A stretch of 64,000 bases of DNA from Saprospirales bacterium (GCA_016711045.1 JADJTT010000008.1:372001-436000); one strand, 5' to 3'. Shown: positions 7,770 through 15,394, counted from the first letter of the stretch. The notes: generated by a model not told the origin, from the sequence alone. Made by a program: numbers and translations.

Positions 7770-10700
7770 TCATAAACCTCTTTCATCCTTCCTAAATGGC
7801 AATCTTTCCATTCTAATCACTTCAATACTGGGAAACCCAAAATCTTCCACCACTTTGCCTTCTATCCGATAGATACCTTTGCCGGTGAAGGGCCCTTGCC
7901 GAAGAAAAGCGGGGAAGTGGGTGGTATCGAAAAAATGGCCTTCCTCGTCGAGCCAGGTGCCGAAATACATGGTTTCTCCCTTTACCGTGTGCACCTGTTT
8001 TCGGCAGACGTAGTAGCCGTAGCAGTGTACCATTCGTCCGATACAACGGCTGAGTTGGGCGGCAAAGACGCCATCTCTGTGCCTAGAGATGGCGTCTTTT
8101 TTTGCCTTTTGCCTTGCAGAATGCTCAAAGATGGCGTCTGTTTCTTTCTTGCCACTCCCAGAGATGGCGTCTTTTTTTTCCTCAAAGACGCCATCTAGCA
8201 GGGAGAAAGGCGAGCAAAGCGGGAAACCGAGCAGTTCAATTTCGTCAAAAGCCTGATCGAATGGCCCTTCTTTCAGCTCGGGCAAGGTGAAATGGGTTTG
8301 GATATCCTCAAAAAGCGGTAGCGTGGGGTCATACTTCTCCTTCGGATTGAATGCCGCATGTTTTTCCCACAGTAACTCATACTTGCTGCGCCCGGTAAAA
8401 CGAAACGCACCGATGCGGATCAACAGGTCGAGCTGATCGGTGCTGATCTCCACGCGTTGCACAAAGTCTTCCAGGCTTCGAAATATCCCGCCCACGCTGC
8501 GTTGGTGGATGACCCGGTGCGCCACTTTCCGTTCCAATTGCTGGATGTGGACGAAGCCCAGGTATATATCCTTCCCCTCGATGTGGGTGAGATAGCGACT
8601 GCGATTCACGCAAGGTGCGTGGATCTGGGCGCCCTGCATACGCGCCTCGTGCACGTAGTATTCGGTCTGGTAGAAGCCTCCGAAATTGTTGATGACAGCC
8701 ACCATGAACTCCAGAGGAAAATAGGCCTTCAGGTACAGGCTCTGAAAACTTTCCACCGCAAAACTGGCCGAATGGGCTTTGCAAAAGGAGTAGCCGCCAA
8801 AGCTCTCGATCTGTCGCCAGACCTCCTGTGCCAGGTCATCGGGGTAGCCGCGGGTGCGACAGTTGTCAAAATATTTTTGCCGGAGGCGTTCGAACGTGTC
8901 GCTTTTGGCTTTTTTTCCAGTCATGATGCGGCGCACCACATCGCTCTCGTCGAGGTCCAGTCCGGCGAAATGATGCACGATCTTCATGACGTCCTCTTGG
9001 TAGACCATCACCCCGAACGTCTCGCCCAGGTGTTCACGAAAAACGGGATGCAGGTATTCAAAGCCGTCAGGGTTGTGAAATCGCTGGATGTATTCACGCA
9101 TCATACCCGACTGGGCCACGCCGGGCCGGATAATGGAACTGGCGGCCACGAGATGTACGTAGTTGTCGCAGCGCAGCTTTTTCAGCAAACCCCGCATGGC
9201 GGGCGATTCGATGTAAAAGCAGCCGATGCAATGGCCGGAGCGGAGCAGCGTACGCACCCCTTCATCATTTTTAATACGTTCGATCGCATAGATATCCACG
9301 GCCTTGCCCTGGTTTTCTTTGACAAGCTCGACGGCGTCCTTAAGATGGCCTAGCCCGCGTTGACTCAGCACGTCGTATTTGTGAAACCCCATATCTTCGG
9401 CATGGTGCATGTCGAAATGGGTGATGGGAAAACCTTTGGGCATCAGTTGGAGCGCAGTGTAGTAGGAGAGGGGCCGTTCAGAAATGATCACCCCACCCGC
9501 ATGGATGGACAGGTAGTTGGGAAATCCTTCCAGCAAACGGCCATAATGAAAGATTTTCTTGGCCAGCTCATGGTGGCGATCAGTCGCTTCCGGGTACTCG
9601 ATGAGGAGGTCGATCTCCTGCTTGGGCAGCCCAAATACCTTCCCGAGTTCGCGGATGGTGGAGCGTCCCTGGAAGGTGTTGTAAGTAGCCAGCAAGGCTG
9701 TGTATTCCGCGCCGTATCGTTTGAAAATATAGTCGGTCACATCGTCGCGTTCATCCCAGGAAAAGTCGATATCGAAATCGGGTGGTGAACTCCGGTAGGG
9801 GTTGATAAATCGTTCGAAATAGAGGCCCAGTTCCAGGGGGTCGACGTCGGTGATGTAGAGGCAGAAAGCCACGATCGAGTTGGCGCCGCTGCCGCGTCCG
9901 ACGTGGTGGTAGCCCATGCTGTGGGCATATCGCACAATATCCCAGGTGAGGAGGAAGTAGGCGCAAAAATCCTGTGTGCGGATGACGCGCAGTTCTTTTT
10001 GCACGCGTTCCAATGCCTTTATATGGTGTGCACCGTAGCGTTGTTTGCAGCCGTTGAGTGCCAGTTTCTGCAGCAGTTGGAAATCACCCTCCCGGCTCCC
10101 GGTGAAGGTTTGGCGGTTGATATGCAGTCCATCCATCCATTCGATGCTGCAGGCCTCCACGATGCGCCGGGTATTTTGGATGATGCGTGGGTAAGCCTTA
10201 TAGTATTGGAGCAGTGTTTCCGGCGGGGTGAACACTTCTGTCTTTTTGGCCAATCCCGGGCCGTTTATTTTGCTCAATAACGTATTTTCATCGATCGCGC
10301 GCAGCAGGCAGTGGATCTGATAACCCTCCTGATTCACGAATGTCACCGGGCTAAACATGACCAGGTGCTGTGGGAACTGGCGCACATCGGAAGAAAACAA
10401 CCGGTGCACGTGTTCGGGCCGGATGCCCAGCAGTTCATTTTCACGAAACTGGGCGATTGGTTTGACGAGTCGTGGGTAGATGATAAAAGCATTTTTCAGT
10501 GGGGGCGCCAGTTCCGGCAGCTGCCGTCCGCTCAGGGAGTATTGGGTGAGCAATTCATTGAGTTCGCGCACGCCTTCGGCATTGCGTGCCAGTCCCACAA
10601 AACGCAGTTGCCCCTCTTGCCGGAACTCCAGTCCCAGGATAGGTTTGATTCCTGCATCCTGGCATCGCTGCACAAATTCCACCGCACAGGAGGTGTTATT

Positions 10701-10814
10701 GATATCCGTCAACGCCAGTGTCCGGGCGCCCAATTGCCGGGCCGTCTGCACCAGTTGTGCTGGGGAGAGCGTGCCATAGCGAAGGCTGTAGTAGGTGTGG
10801 CAGTTGAGGTACAT
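7770..10814 (-). CDS. dnaE2: Error-prone DNA polymerase III alpha subunit (DnaE2 type) with in-frame repeat insertion
   Basis: This 1,014-residue C-family polymerase starts with a PHP domain (MYLNCHTYYSLRYG; N4 stands where other PHP domains have the first His of the HxH pair). The palm carries PDFDIDF (about residues 345-351) with the catalytic aspartates. Later motifs include GRGSGANS and FCKAHSASFA, then helix-hairpin-helix and OB-fold regions (VHTVKGETMYFGTWLDEEG near the C-terminus). Its length and its position beside a Y-family polymerase fit the translesion DnaE2/ImuC class, not the main replicase. Residues about 873-916 are an unusual K/D-rich linker, with KKDAIS and RDGVF blocks encoded by five REP-like units at 8066-8196. 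The linker lies between conserved segments (ELLGFPLCSPF and QLSRCIGRMV) and keeps the frame. DnaE2 is normally SOS-inducible; no LexA site was identified here. Confidence 0.88.
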   Translation of the reverse strand: MYLNCHTYYSLRYGTLSPAQLVQTARQLGARTLALTDINNTSCAVEFVQRCQDAGIKPILGLEFRQEGQLRFVGLARNAEGVRELNELLTQYSLSGRQLPELAPPLKNAFIIYPRLVKPIAQFRENELLGIRPEHVHRLFSSDVRQFPQHLVMFSPVTFVNQEGYQIHCLLRAIDENTLLSKINGPGLAKKTEVFTPPETLLQYYKAYPRIIQNTRRIVEACSIEWMDGLHINRQTFTGSREGDFQLLQKLALNGCKQRYGAHHIKALERVQKELRVIRTQDFCAYFLLTWDIVRYAHSMGYHHVGRGSGANSIVAFCLYITDVDPLELGLYFERFINPYRSSPPDFDIDFSWDERDDVTDYIFKRYGAEYTALLATYNTFQGRSTIRELGKVFGLPKQEIDLLIEYPEATDRHHELAKKIFHYGRLLEGFPNYLSIHAGGVIISERPLSYYTALQLMPKGFPITHFDMHHAEDMGFHKYDVLSQRGLGHLKDAVELVKENQGKAVDIYAIERIKNDEGVRTLLRSGHCIGCFYIESPAMRGLLKKLRCDNYVHLVAASSIIRPGVAQSGMMREYIQRFHNPDGFEYLHPVFREHLGETFGVMVYQEDVMKIVHHFAGLDLDESDVVRRIMTGKKAKSDTFERLRQKYFDNCRTRGYPDDLAQEVWRQIESFGGYSFCKAHSASFAVESFQSLYLKAYFPLEFMVAVINNFGGFYQTEYYVHEARMQGAQIHAPCVNRSRYLTHIEGKDIYLGFVHIQQLERKVAHRVIHQRSVGGIFRSLEDFVQRVEISTDQLDLLIRIGAFRFTGRSKYELLWEKHAAFNPKEKYDPTLPLFEDIQTHFTLPELKEGPFDQAFDEIELLGFPLCSPFSLLDGVFEEKKDAISGSGKKETDAIFEHSARQKAKKDAISRHRDGVFAAQLSRCIGRMVHCYGYYVCRKQVHTVKGETMYFGTWLDEEGHFFDTTHFPAFLRQGPFTGKGIYRIEGKVVEDFGFPSIEVIRMERLPFRKDERGL
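8066..8196. repeat. REP-like cluster 2, inside dnaE2
   Basis: Five cores occur: 8066-8076 and 8186-8196 (AGACGCCATCT) and 8087-8097, 8129-8139 and 8162-8172 (AGATGGCGTCT). Two inverted pairs can form hairpins. The pair 8064-8099 has a 15-bp stem, loop GTGCCT and a T-run on the antisense strand. In the dnaE2 frame the units are read as DAIS, DAIF or DGVF. All spacers keep the frame open. Confidence 0.9.
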
Positions 10815-10834
10815 TTTAGTTCAATGAATTACAC

Positions 10835-10898
10835 AGACGCCATCTATGAAAAGATGGCGTCTGTGAAAAGATGGCGTCTGTTATTAGAGACGCCATCT
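10835..10898. repeat. REP-like cluster 3, between dnaE2 start and RAYT
   Basis: Four cores occur at 10,835-10,845, 10,852-10,862, 10,869-10,879 and 10,888-10,898 in the orientations - + + -. Unit spacing is 17-19 bp, the tightest in the window. The outer pairs form 11-bp stems with loops ATGAAA and GTTATTAG. The first unit lies only 21 bp upstream of the dnaE2 start codon, so it should be in the dnaE2 leader or promoter. Confidence 0.9.
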
Positions 10899-10953
10899 GC
10901 AAAAAAAAAACAGCATTTTTTTTAGAGTGCTGGTGAATGCGAGTTTCAGCTCC

Positions 10954-10984
10954 TAGTTTTGCAGGGTAAATCGAAAAGAGGAGG
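10954..10984 (+). promoter_or_regulatory. Candidate -7 element and strong Shine-Dalgarno of the RAYT gene
   Basis: TAGTTTTG at 10,954-10,961 matches the Bacteroidota -7 consensus TAnnTTTG. GAGGAGG at 10,978-10,984, five bases before the ATG at 10,990, is a near-perfect Shine-Dalgarno sequence. Such sites are rare in this phylum and I saw none as strong before the neighbouring genes. It fixes the start and hints at a different origin or expression mode for this gene. Confidence 0.6.
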
Positions 10985-10989
10985 TTGAT

Positions 10990-11610
10990 ATGCGGACAGA
11001 CAAGTATCATGCACCCCTGTATGCAGAGGGGTTTTATCACATTTTTAATCGGGCTAACAGCAACAGGGATCTGCTGTTTGTCGAAGACAAAAACTATTAT
11101 TTTTTTCTTGATAGGTATGTGAAATACTTGCAGCCTTTCGTGGAAACCTATGCGTTTTGTCTGATTCCCAATCATTTTCATTTTCTCATTGAAGTGAAGT
11201 CCGAGGAGAATATTCGGACTTATCTTGAAGGGCATAAAGCTTGGGAGAAGATGAAGGCGGAGCCGGTGGAAAAGGTGTTGAGTGAGGCTTTTAGGCGATT
11301 TTTCATTTCTTATGCCATGTCCTTCAACAAAACGGATGCACGTCGAGGAGGGTTGTTCCAGCGGGAGTTCCGCCGGGTGCCTATTAACACTCCACACCAT
11401 TTTTTTACCGAGGTTTTCTACATCCACAACAATCCGTTGAAGCACGAGATGGTCTCTTCCATTGAAGAATATTCCTGGAGTTCTTACCTGCCTTTGCTCT
11501 ATGGACTGGATGAGCATACGGATTGGCTCCATCGGGATAAGATGATAGACTGGTTTGGTGGGGAGGAGAATTTTAAGCTTTTTCACAAAAGAAGAAACGG
11601 CACGATTTAG
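10990..11610 (+). CDS. REP-associated tyrosine transposase (RAYT), Y1/HUH IS200-like family
   Basis: This 206-residue protein has the Y1 transposase fold signature. The HUH motif is in CLIPNHFHFLIEV (H62 and H64), which binds the catalytic metal. The conserved FYIHNNPLKHEMV block contains Y144, a candidate catalytic tyrosine, and is followed by YSWSSY. The N-terminus YHIFNRANSNRDLLF and the block GGLFQREFRRVPI are also typical of the RAYT/TnpA_REP class. These enzymes cut single-stranded DNA at REP hairpins and are vertically kept, domesticated relatives of IS200 transposases. No left/right IS ends or accessory TnpB gene are present. The gene looks more AT-rich than its flanks and has an atypically strong ribosome binding site. 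It is flanked by repeat clusters and placed on the opposite strand to the polymerase genes on either side. Confidence 0.88.
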   Translation: MRTDKYHAPLYAEGFYHIFNRANSNRDLLFVEDKNYYFFLDRYVKYLQPFVETYAFCLIPNHFHFLIEVKSEENIRTYLEGHKAWEKMKAEPVEKVLSEAFRRFFISYAMSFNKTDARRGGLFQREFRRVPINTPHHFFTEVFYIHNNPLKHEMVSSIEEYSWSSYLPLLYGLDEHTDWLHRDKMIDWFGGEENFKLFHKRRNGTI

Positions 11611-11648
11611 ATTCTCGGAATACCATATTGCCAGAGAAGACCGGAGAA

Positions 11649-11712
11649 AGATGGCATCTTTCCTACTAGAGATGGCGTCTTTTTTTCTGATTCACTTGTA
11701 GAGATGGCGTCT
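11649..11712. repeat. REP-like cluster 4, downstream of RAYT
   Basis: Three same-orientation units occur: 11,649-11,659 (variant AGATGGCATCT), 11,670-11,680 and 11,702-11,712. The second is followed by seven T. Two are preceded by CTAG or GTAG, which is of interest because classical REPs carry a GTAG-type tetranucleotide at the stem foot. The last unit ends 6 bp before the stop codon of the Y-family polymerase gene, which is transcribed toward it. Confidence 0.88.
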
Positions 11713-11718
11713 GTCCTG

Positions 11719-12861
11719 TCAACCCCCCGACGCCCTCCCCACCGCCCCACCCCCCAACCCCTTCCCGGTCTTTTCCATCGCCCGGTCGAGCGCAATCCCT
11801 TCTTCACTGGCATCAAATAAACTCAACTGCGGATGCCCAGGCACTAACCCGCTAAACCGGATCCCGATCAACCGCACCAGCTGTCGACGTTGGTAGAGCT
11901 TGTCAAACAACTCGCGCACGTGTCGCAGCAACACTTGGTCGCTGGCCGTATACGGGATCCGGCACTGCCGCGTGTAGGTGTTGAAATCGGTGTAGCGGAT
12001 CTTGACGGTGACGCAGGAGGTCAGCTTCTGTGCCTGTCGCAATTCAAACGACAACTTCATGCACAAGTCCGTGAGCCGGCTGTGCAGATCCCGCACATCG
12101 ATCGTGTCTGTCTGGAAAGTACGTTCGGTGGATATAGACTGCGGATCGTGGTAGGGCATCACCGGGCTGTCGTCGATGGCGTTGGCTTTCTTCCAAATGG
12201 ATCGCCCGTGCTTACCAAACTGCCGCTCGAGTAGGAGGGGCGGTACCTGGGCCAGGGTTTCCACCGTGCGGATACCCATGAAACTGAGCTTCCTGTAGGT
12301 TTCCCTGCCGATCGACGGGATCTTCGAAGCCGATAAAGGCGCAATGTAGGCCTTCTCCGTACCGGTCTCCACCAACTGACTCCCGTTGGGTTTCGCTTCA
12401 CCCGCGCTGATCTTGGAAATGAGCTTGTTGGCAGACAGTCCCATCGAAATGGGCAACCCGCTTTCTCGGATGATCTTCTCCCGCAACTCCTTCGACCACT
12501 TCCAACACCCTACGTAGCGATCCATCCCCGACAAGTCGAGATAAAATTCGTCGATCGAGGCTTTCTCGAAAAGTGGCGCTTCCGCTTCCACAATCTCGGT
12601 AATGAGCCGTGATTGCTCACTGTAGCGCTCCATGTCCCCACGCAACACAATGGCATCGGGACACAACCGCAACGCCATGCGCACCGGCATGGCCGCATGT
12701 ACCCCAAACCGTCGCGCTTCATAGCTGCAACAGGCCACCACACCTCGTCCGGTATGCCCCCCAATAATGAGTGGTTTGCCCCGCAATGCGTCATTGTGTA
12801 GACACTCTACCGAGACAAAAAATGCATCCAGATCCAAATGAAGAATAGCCCGGTCGAACAT
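11719..12861 (-). CDS. Y-family DNA polymerase (DinB/ImuB-like), partner of DnaE2
   Basis: This 380-residue Y-family polymerase has the palm metal ligands D10 (HLDLDAFF) and D104-E105 (ASIDEFYLDLSG), so it should be catalytically competent. A helix-hairpin-helix thumb follows (IPSIGRETYRKLSFMGI), then the little finger domain. The C-terminus is glycine-rich (GKGLGGGAVGRASGG). It is distinct from the second DinB at 61,652. Y-family genes beside a dnaE2 form SOS mutagenesis cassettes in many bacteria, and this pair, both on the minus strand, fits that arrangement. The RAYT unit now lies between them, so co-transcription would have to read through it. A promoter candidate lies about 43 bp upstream. 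Confidence 0.88.
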   Translation of the reverse strand: MFDRAILHLDLDAFFVSVECLHNDALRGKPLIIGGHTGRGVVACCSYEARRFGVHAAMPVRMALRLCPDAIVLRGDMERYSEQSRLITEIVEAEAPLFEKASIDEFYLDLSGMDRYVGCWKWSKELREKIIRESGLPISMGLSANKLISKISAGEAKPNGSQLVETGTEKAYIAPLSASKIPSIGRETYRKLSFMGIRTVETLAQVPPLLLERQFGKHGRSIWKKANAIDDSPVMPYHDPQSISTERTFQTDTIDVRDLHSRLTDLCMKLSFELRQAQKLTSCVTVKIRYTDFNTYTRQCRIPYTASDQVLLRHVRELFDKLYQRRQLVRLIGIRFSGLVPGHPQLSLFDASEEGIALDRAMEKTGKGLGGGAVGRASGG

Positions 12862-12903
12862 GCGGAAAGGTTGTTTTTCTCATAGTCGTATGCCCGGGCT
12901 TTA

Positions 12904-12935
12904 CGAAGGTAAGAAGTATTTCTGATTGAAACAAA
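12904..12935 (-). promoter_or_regulatory. Candidate promoter of the Y-family polymerase gene
   Basis: On the minus strand, TTTG (12,932-12,935) is followed after 20 bp by TACCTTCG (12,904-12,911). This matches the Bacteroidota -33/-7 pair TTTG...TAnnTTTG with one mismatch. The start codon is 42 bp downstream. No LexA-like palindrome was recognised. Confidence 0.5.
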
Positions 12936-12978
12936 TTGTTTTAATTTAACTACAATAGATGCGCCGCAGGCTATTAAA

Positions 12979-13084
12979 AGACGCCATCTTTTTGCGAGAT
13001 AGTTAGATGGCATCTTTTTTACTTGAAGAGATGGCGTCTTTTCTGCTGCTACCACTCTCAGAGACACTCTCAGAGATGGCGTCT
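12979..13084. repeat. REP-like cluster 5
   Basis: Units occur at 12,979-12,989 (minus form), 13,004-13,014 (variant AGATGGCATCT), 13,029-13,039 and 13,074-13,084. The last is followed by a long T-run and ends 6 bp before the stop codon of the GH31 gene. The cluster occupies the gap between the GH31 3' end and the upstream region of the Y-family polymerase gene. Confidence 0.88.
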
Positions 13085-13090
13085 TTTTTT

Positions 13091-15208
13091 TTACTGAAGG
13101 CTGGAACTCTTCCAAAACACCGCCGGCTCCCCCAAAGGCGCCTTCACCTTATACCACCGTCCCCCTGCAAAAAGCTCCTTGCTCCAATAATGCCGCCACG
13201 ATCCTTCGGGCAGGTACACGTCCACCTCCTCTTGTTTCTCGCGAACCACCGGCGCCACCAACAGATCCGGCCCGAGCAAATATTCTTCATCAAGGCCCGG
13301 TACGTTAGGGTCATTGGGGTAATGGAGGTAGAGATGACGCACCATGGGGTACCCTTTCTCCCTGGCTTCTGAGAGACATTTTTCAAGGTATGGCTTTAAT
13401 TTTTTATGCTCCCGGGCGAACCGGGCGTAAAAAGCCCGCAATTCCTGGGTATCATAAACCTGGACGTTCAACTTGGGACACAGGCCTTCATGTGTACGGA
13501 ATACAGGCGAAAAAGCCCCCAGTTCGATCCAGCGCTTCAGCAACTCCTCTTCGCGCACAATGTGCAAGGGCGTACGTTTGATCGCCGTAAATCCCCCCAC
13601 ATCGCTGTGGTTGACGGCTATGCCGCTAAAACCGCTGGAGACGAGCCCATGCAAGACAGCAGCCAAGCCGTCGTTGTCACCCCAGTCGACCAACTGATCG
13701 CCCAACCAGTAAAAAGGGGTGTAAAATGAACTCAGGGTGTGTGCCGAACGGGAGAAAAACGCCATTTCCCCTTCCTTCCCGGCTTCGCGAATGGCCTCCC
13801 GGTTCAACCGCGCCCAGTCGACGGGGTATTGATTGTGGTAAGTAAGCGCATCGGCACCAGAGTAGAGCAGGGCATCGTTGGGCAGCCATTCGCCGTAGTC
13901 GGCCATCCACCCGGCAAAGCCGATATCGATCAACTCTTTTTTCAGAATATTCTTAAACCAGTTAAATGCCTCCGGATTGGTCAGGTCGATCAGGTAGGCA
14001 TCAAAACCGGTAGCCGTAATAGGGTAGGACTGCCCCAGGTAGTTTTTTACGAAATAGCCTTCTTTTTCTGCCTCTGAAAAAAAGATGGCGTCTTTCCCTT
14101 TAGGCAAGACGCCATCTTTGTCTTTTGAGATGGCGTCTTTTGTGTCTTTTGTGAGAAAAGGATTGACATACCCCAACACCGCAATACCCCGCTCTCCCAA
14201 CTCTTCAATGAACCCCCTCAAATCGGGATAGCGAATCCCGTCAGACTGCCAGTTCCACATAAGTTGCGACCCAAAGGAGGTCTCCCGCTTCCCACACCAG
14301 TCCTGTATCCAAATAGCCCGTACCGGACAGTCGGCCTGCTCCAGCGAGTCAAGGATCCCCAACACCCGCTCCCGGCCACCCTGCACCCCGAGAATGGCGC
14401 CGAAGGCCCACTCGGGCATGGGGCCAACCCGGCCAACTTTTGCACTGACCTGCTCCAGCAATTCCAGTGGGGTAGGGGACTGCCATACGGTAAAGCCCAG
14501 CCGCCGTGCCCAGGTTTCCACCCGCACGCGCGCAGGGTCGTTGAAGTCGACCACCATCCGCGACCGCCCGTTCAACCAGAAATACCGGTTTTTTGTACTC
14601 AAAAATCCGGGCATCGGCGCCGGGGAAGTGAATGCTTCACCCCCCGCGCCATTACCCCTCTCCTCTACCCAGATGGGCACCCGGTGCCCCTTGAGTTGTA
14701 CATGGGAAAATTGAGGTCCCAGGCCAAAGAATCCCTCTCCTTCCTCCGATAACCACTCCATCGCCAGCCCGTTCAGGCGCTCGCCATTCTTCAACTCGAC
14801 CTGTACATTCAACTCCCCCGGCTTTTCGGCTTCCAGCGTCAGTTCAAAAGGCGTTTCCCCACAAATCCAGCCGTAGATCACTACCCGCTTGCTGTTGGAC
14901 TCAATGCGCTCGATCCGTTCGGTCGGACAGGTGCGCGCCCTTCGCTCCTTAATTTCAAAGCTCCCCTTGTCAAATGCTACCTCCCGCACGCTCGTCATCC
15001 CTTCGAGCATGGTCCCGTCCAGTGGCCATTCAAGCACGGACTGTCCGGGCAACCCACCTACAAAAGCTACCTGAATGCGCCCCGAATGGATCTCCACTTC
15101 AAAATACTTCGTTTCATACCGCTTGAAGTCGATCTGCGGAAAGGGCTTGGGAGTACTACAACCCCAGAGGATCAGGAGGGCAACGGAAAAGACCACATAT
15201 CTTGGCAT
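13091..15208 (-). CDS. GH31 alpha-glycosidase lipoprotein, sulfoquinovosidase (YihQ)-like, with in-frame repeat insertion
   Basis: This 705-residue protein has a lipoprotein signal ending in the lipobox LWGC (C17). The catalytic barrel has WIQDWCGKRETSFG followed by LMWNW. This matches the region of E. coli YihQ whose Arg and Trp bind the sulfonate. The nucleophile is D437 in MADYGEW, and the acid/base is the Asp of NHSDVGGF. The C-terminal half (LKPYLEKCLSEAREKGYPMVR, YLLGPDLLVAPV) also reads like YihQ. The likely role is cleavage of sulfoquinovose from plant or algal sulfolipid glycosides at the cell surface or periplasm. Residues about 357-375 form a K/D-rich insert made of three REP-like units; YihQ is about 18-20 residues shorter there. 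No other sulfoquinovose catabolism genes are nearby. A plain alpha-glucosidase is the alternative. Confidence 0.82.
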   Translation of the reverse strand: MPRYVVFSVALLILWGCSTPKPFPQIDFKRYETKYFEVEIHSGRIQVAFVGGLPGQSVLEWPLDGTMLEGMTSVREVAFDKGSFEIKERRARTCPTERIERIESNSKRVVIYGWICGETPFELTLEAEKPGELNVQVELKNGERLNGLAMEWLSEEGEGFFGLGPQFSHVQLKGHRVPIWVEERGNGAGGEAFTSPAPMPGFLSTKNRYFWLNGRSRMVVDFNDPARVRVETWARRLGFTVWQSPTPLELLEQVSAKVGRVGPMPEWAFGAILGVQGGRERVLGILDSLEQADCPVRAIWIQDWCGKRETSFGSQLMWNWQSDGIRYPDLRGFIEELGERGIAVLGYVNPFLTKDTKDAISKDKDGVLPKGKDAIFFSEAEKEGYFVKNYLGQSYPITATGFDAYLIDLTNPEAFNWFKNILKKELIDIGFAGWMADYGEWLPNDALLYSGADALTYHNQYPVDWARLNREAIREAGKEGEMAFFSRSAHTLSSFYTPFYWLGDQLVDWGDNDGLAAVLHGLVSSGFSGIAVNHSDVGGFTAIKRTPLHIVREEELLKRWIELGAFSPVFRTHEGLCPKLNVQVYDTQELRAFYARFAREHKKLKPYLEKCLSEAREKGYPMVRHLYLHYPNDPNVPGLDEEYLLGPDLLVAPVVREKQEEVDVYLPEGSWRHYWSKELFAGGRWYKVKAPLGEPAVFWKSSSLQ
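14083..14138. repeat. REP-like cluster 6, inside the GH31 gene
   Basis: Three units occur at 14,083-14,093 (+), 14,107-14,117 (-) and 14,128-14,138 (+). Neighbouring units are inverted and can pair. In the GH31 frame they read KDAIF, KDGVL and KDAIS. They fall between the barrel segment ending NPFL and the segment starting EAEKEGYF, in a surface loop of the family. Confidence 0.9.
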
Positions 15209-15394
15209 ACGTTAAATTTAATATGGGGAGAAAGTGAGGATCATTCAATCGCAGAAATGAAACTGCGAATTTAGGATCTTTACAAAGTACTTATCACTTG
15301 TCCGGAGTGAAAAGACAAGTTTATTGCTGAAGTTGCGCAGATAACCTGATTGGCTCTGTGACCGCGCACCTGAATAAGCTATATTTACAGCCTA

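Larger units (their letters stand above)
10835..11712. mobile_element. RAYT gene flanked by REP-like clusters (REPtron-like unit)
   Basis: The Y1/HUH transposase gene (10,990-11,610) has four 11-bp units upstream (10,835-10,898) and three downstream (11,649-11,712). The units on both sides include inverted and direct copies of the same core. This is the layout called a REPtron in Proteobacteria: a REP-associated tyrosine transposase bracketed by the palindromes it is thought to move. The unit separates two mutagenic polymerase genes that would otherwise be adjacent. That this protein acts on these repeats is inference from proximity and family. Confidence 0.75.

Noticed and set aside
10816..11586. 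Antisense frame of 256 codons opposite the RAYT gene
   Set aside because: It has no recognisable domain, and its N-terminal side runs across the repeat cluster. The plus-strand frame has clear HUH transposase motifs and a ribosome binding site.
11649..11712. Classical IS200/IS605 insertion sequence around the transposase gene
   Set aside because: There are no distinct left and right imperfect palindromes unique to the ends and no tnpB or recognisable guide RNA. The same short units occur widely away from the gene, which fits RAYT/REP better.
12904..12935. LexA or SOS box upstream of the Y-family polymerase gene
   Set aside because: Only a vegetative-type promoter pair could be made out. No convincing palindromic operator was found by eye.
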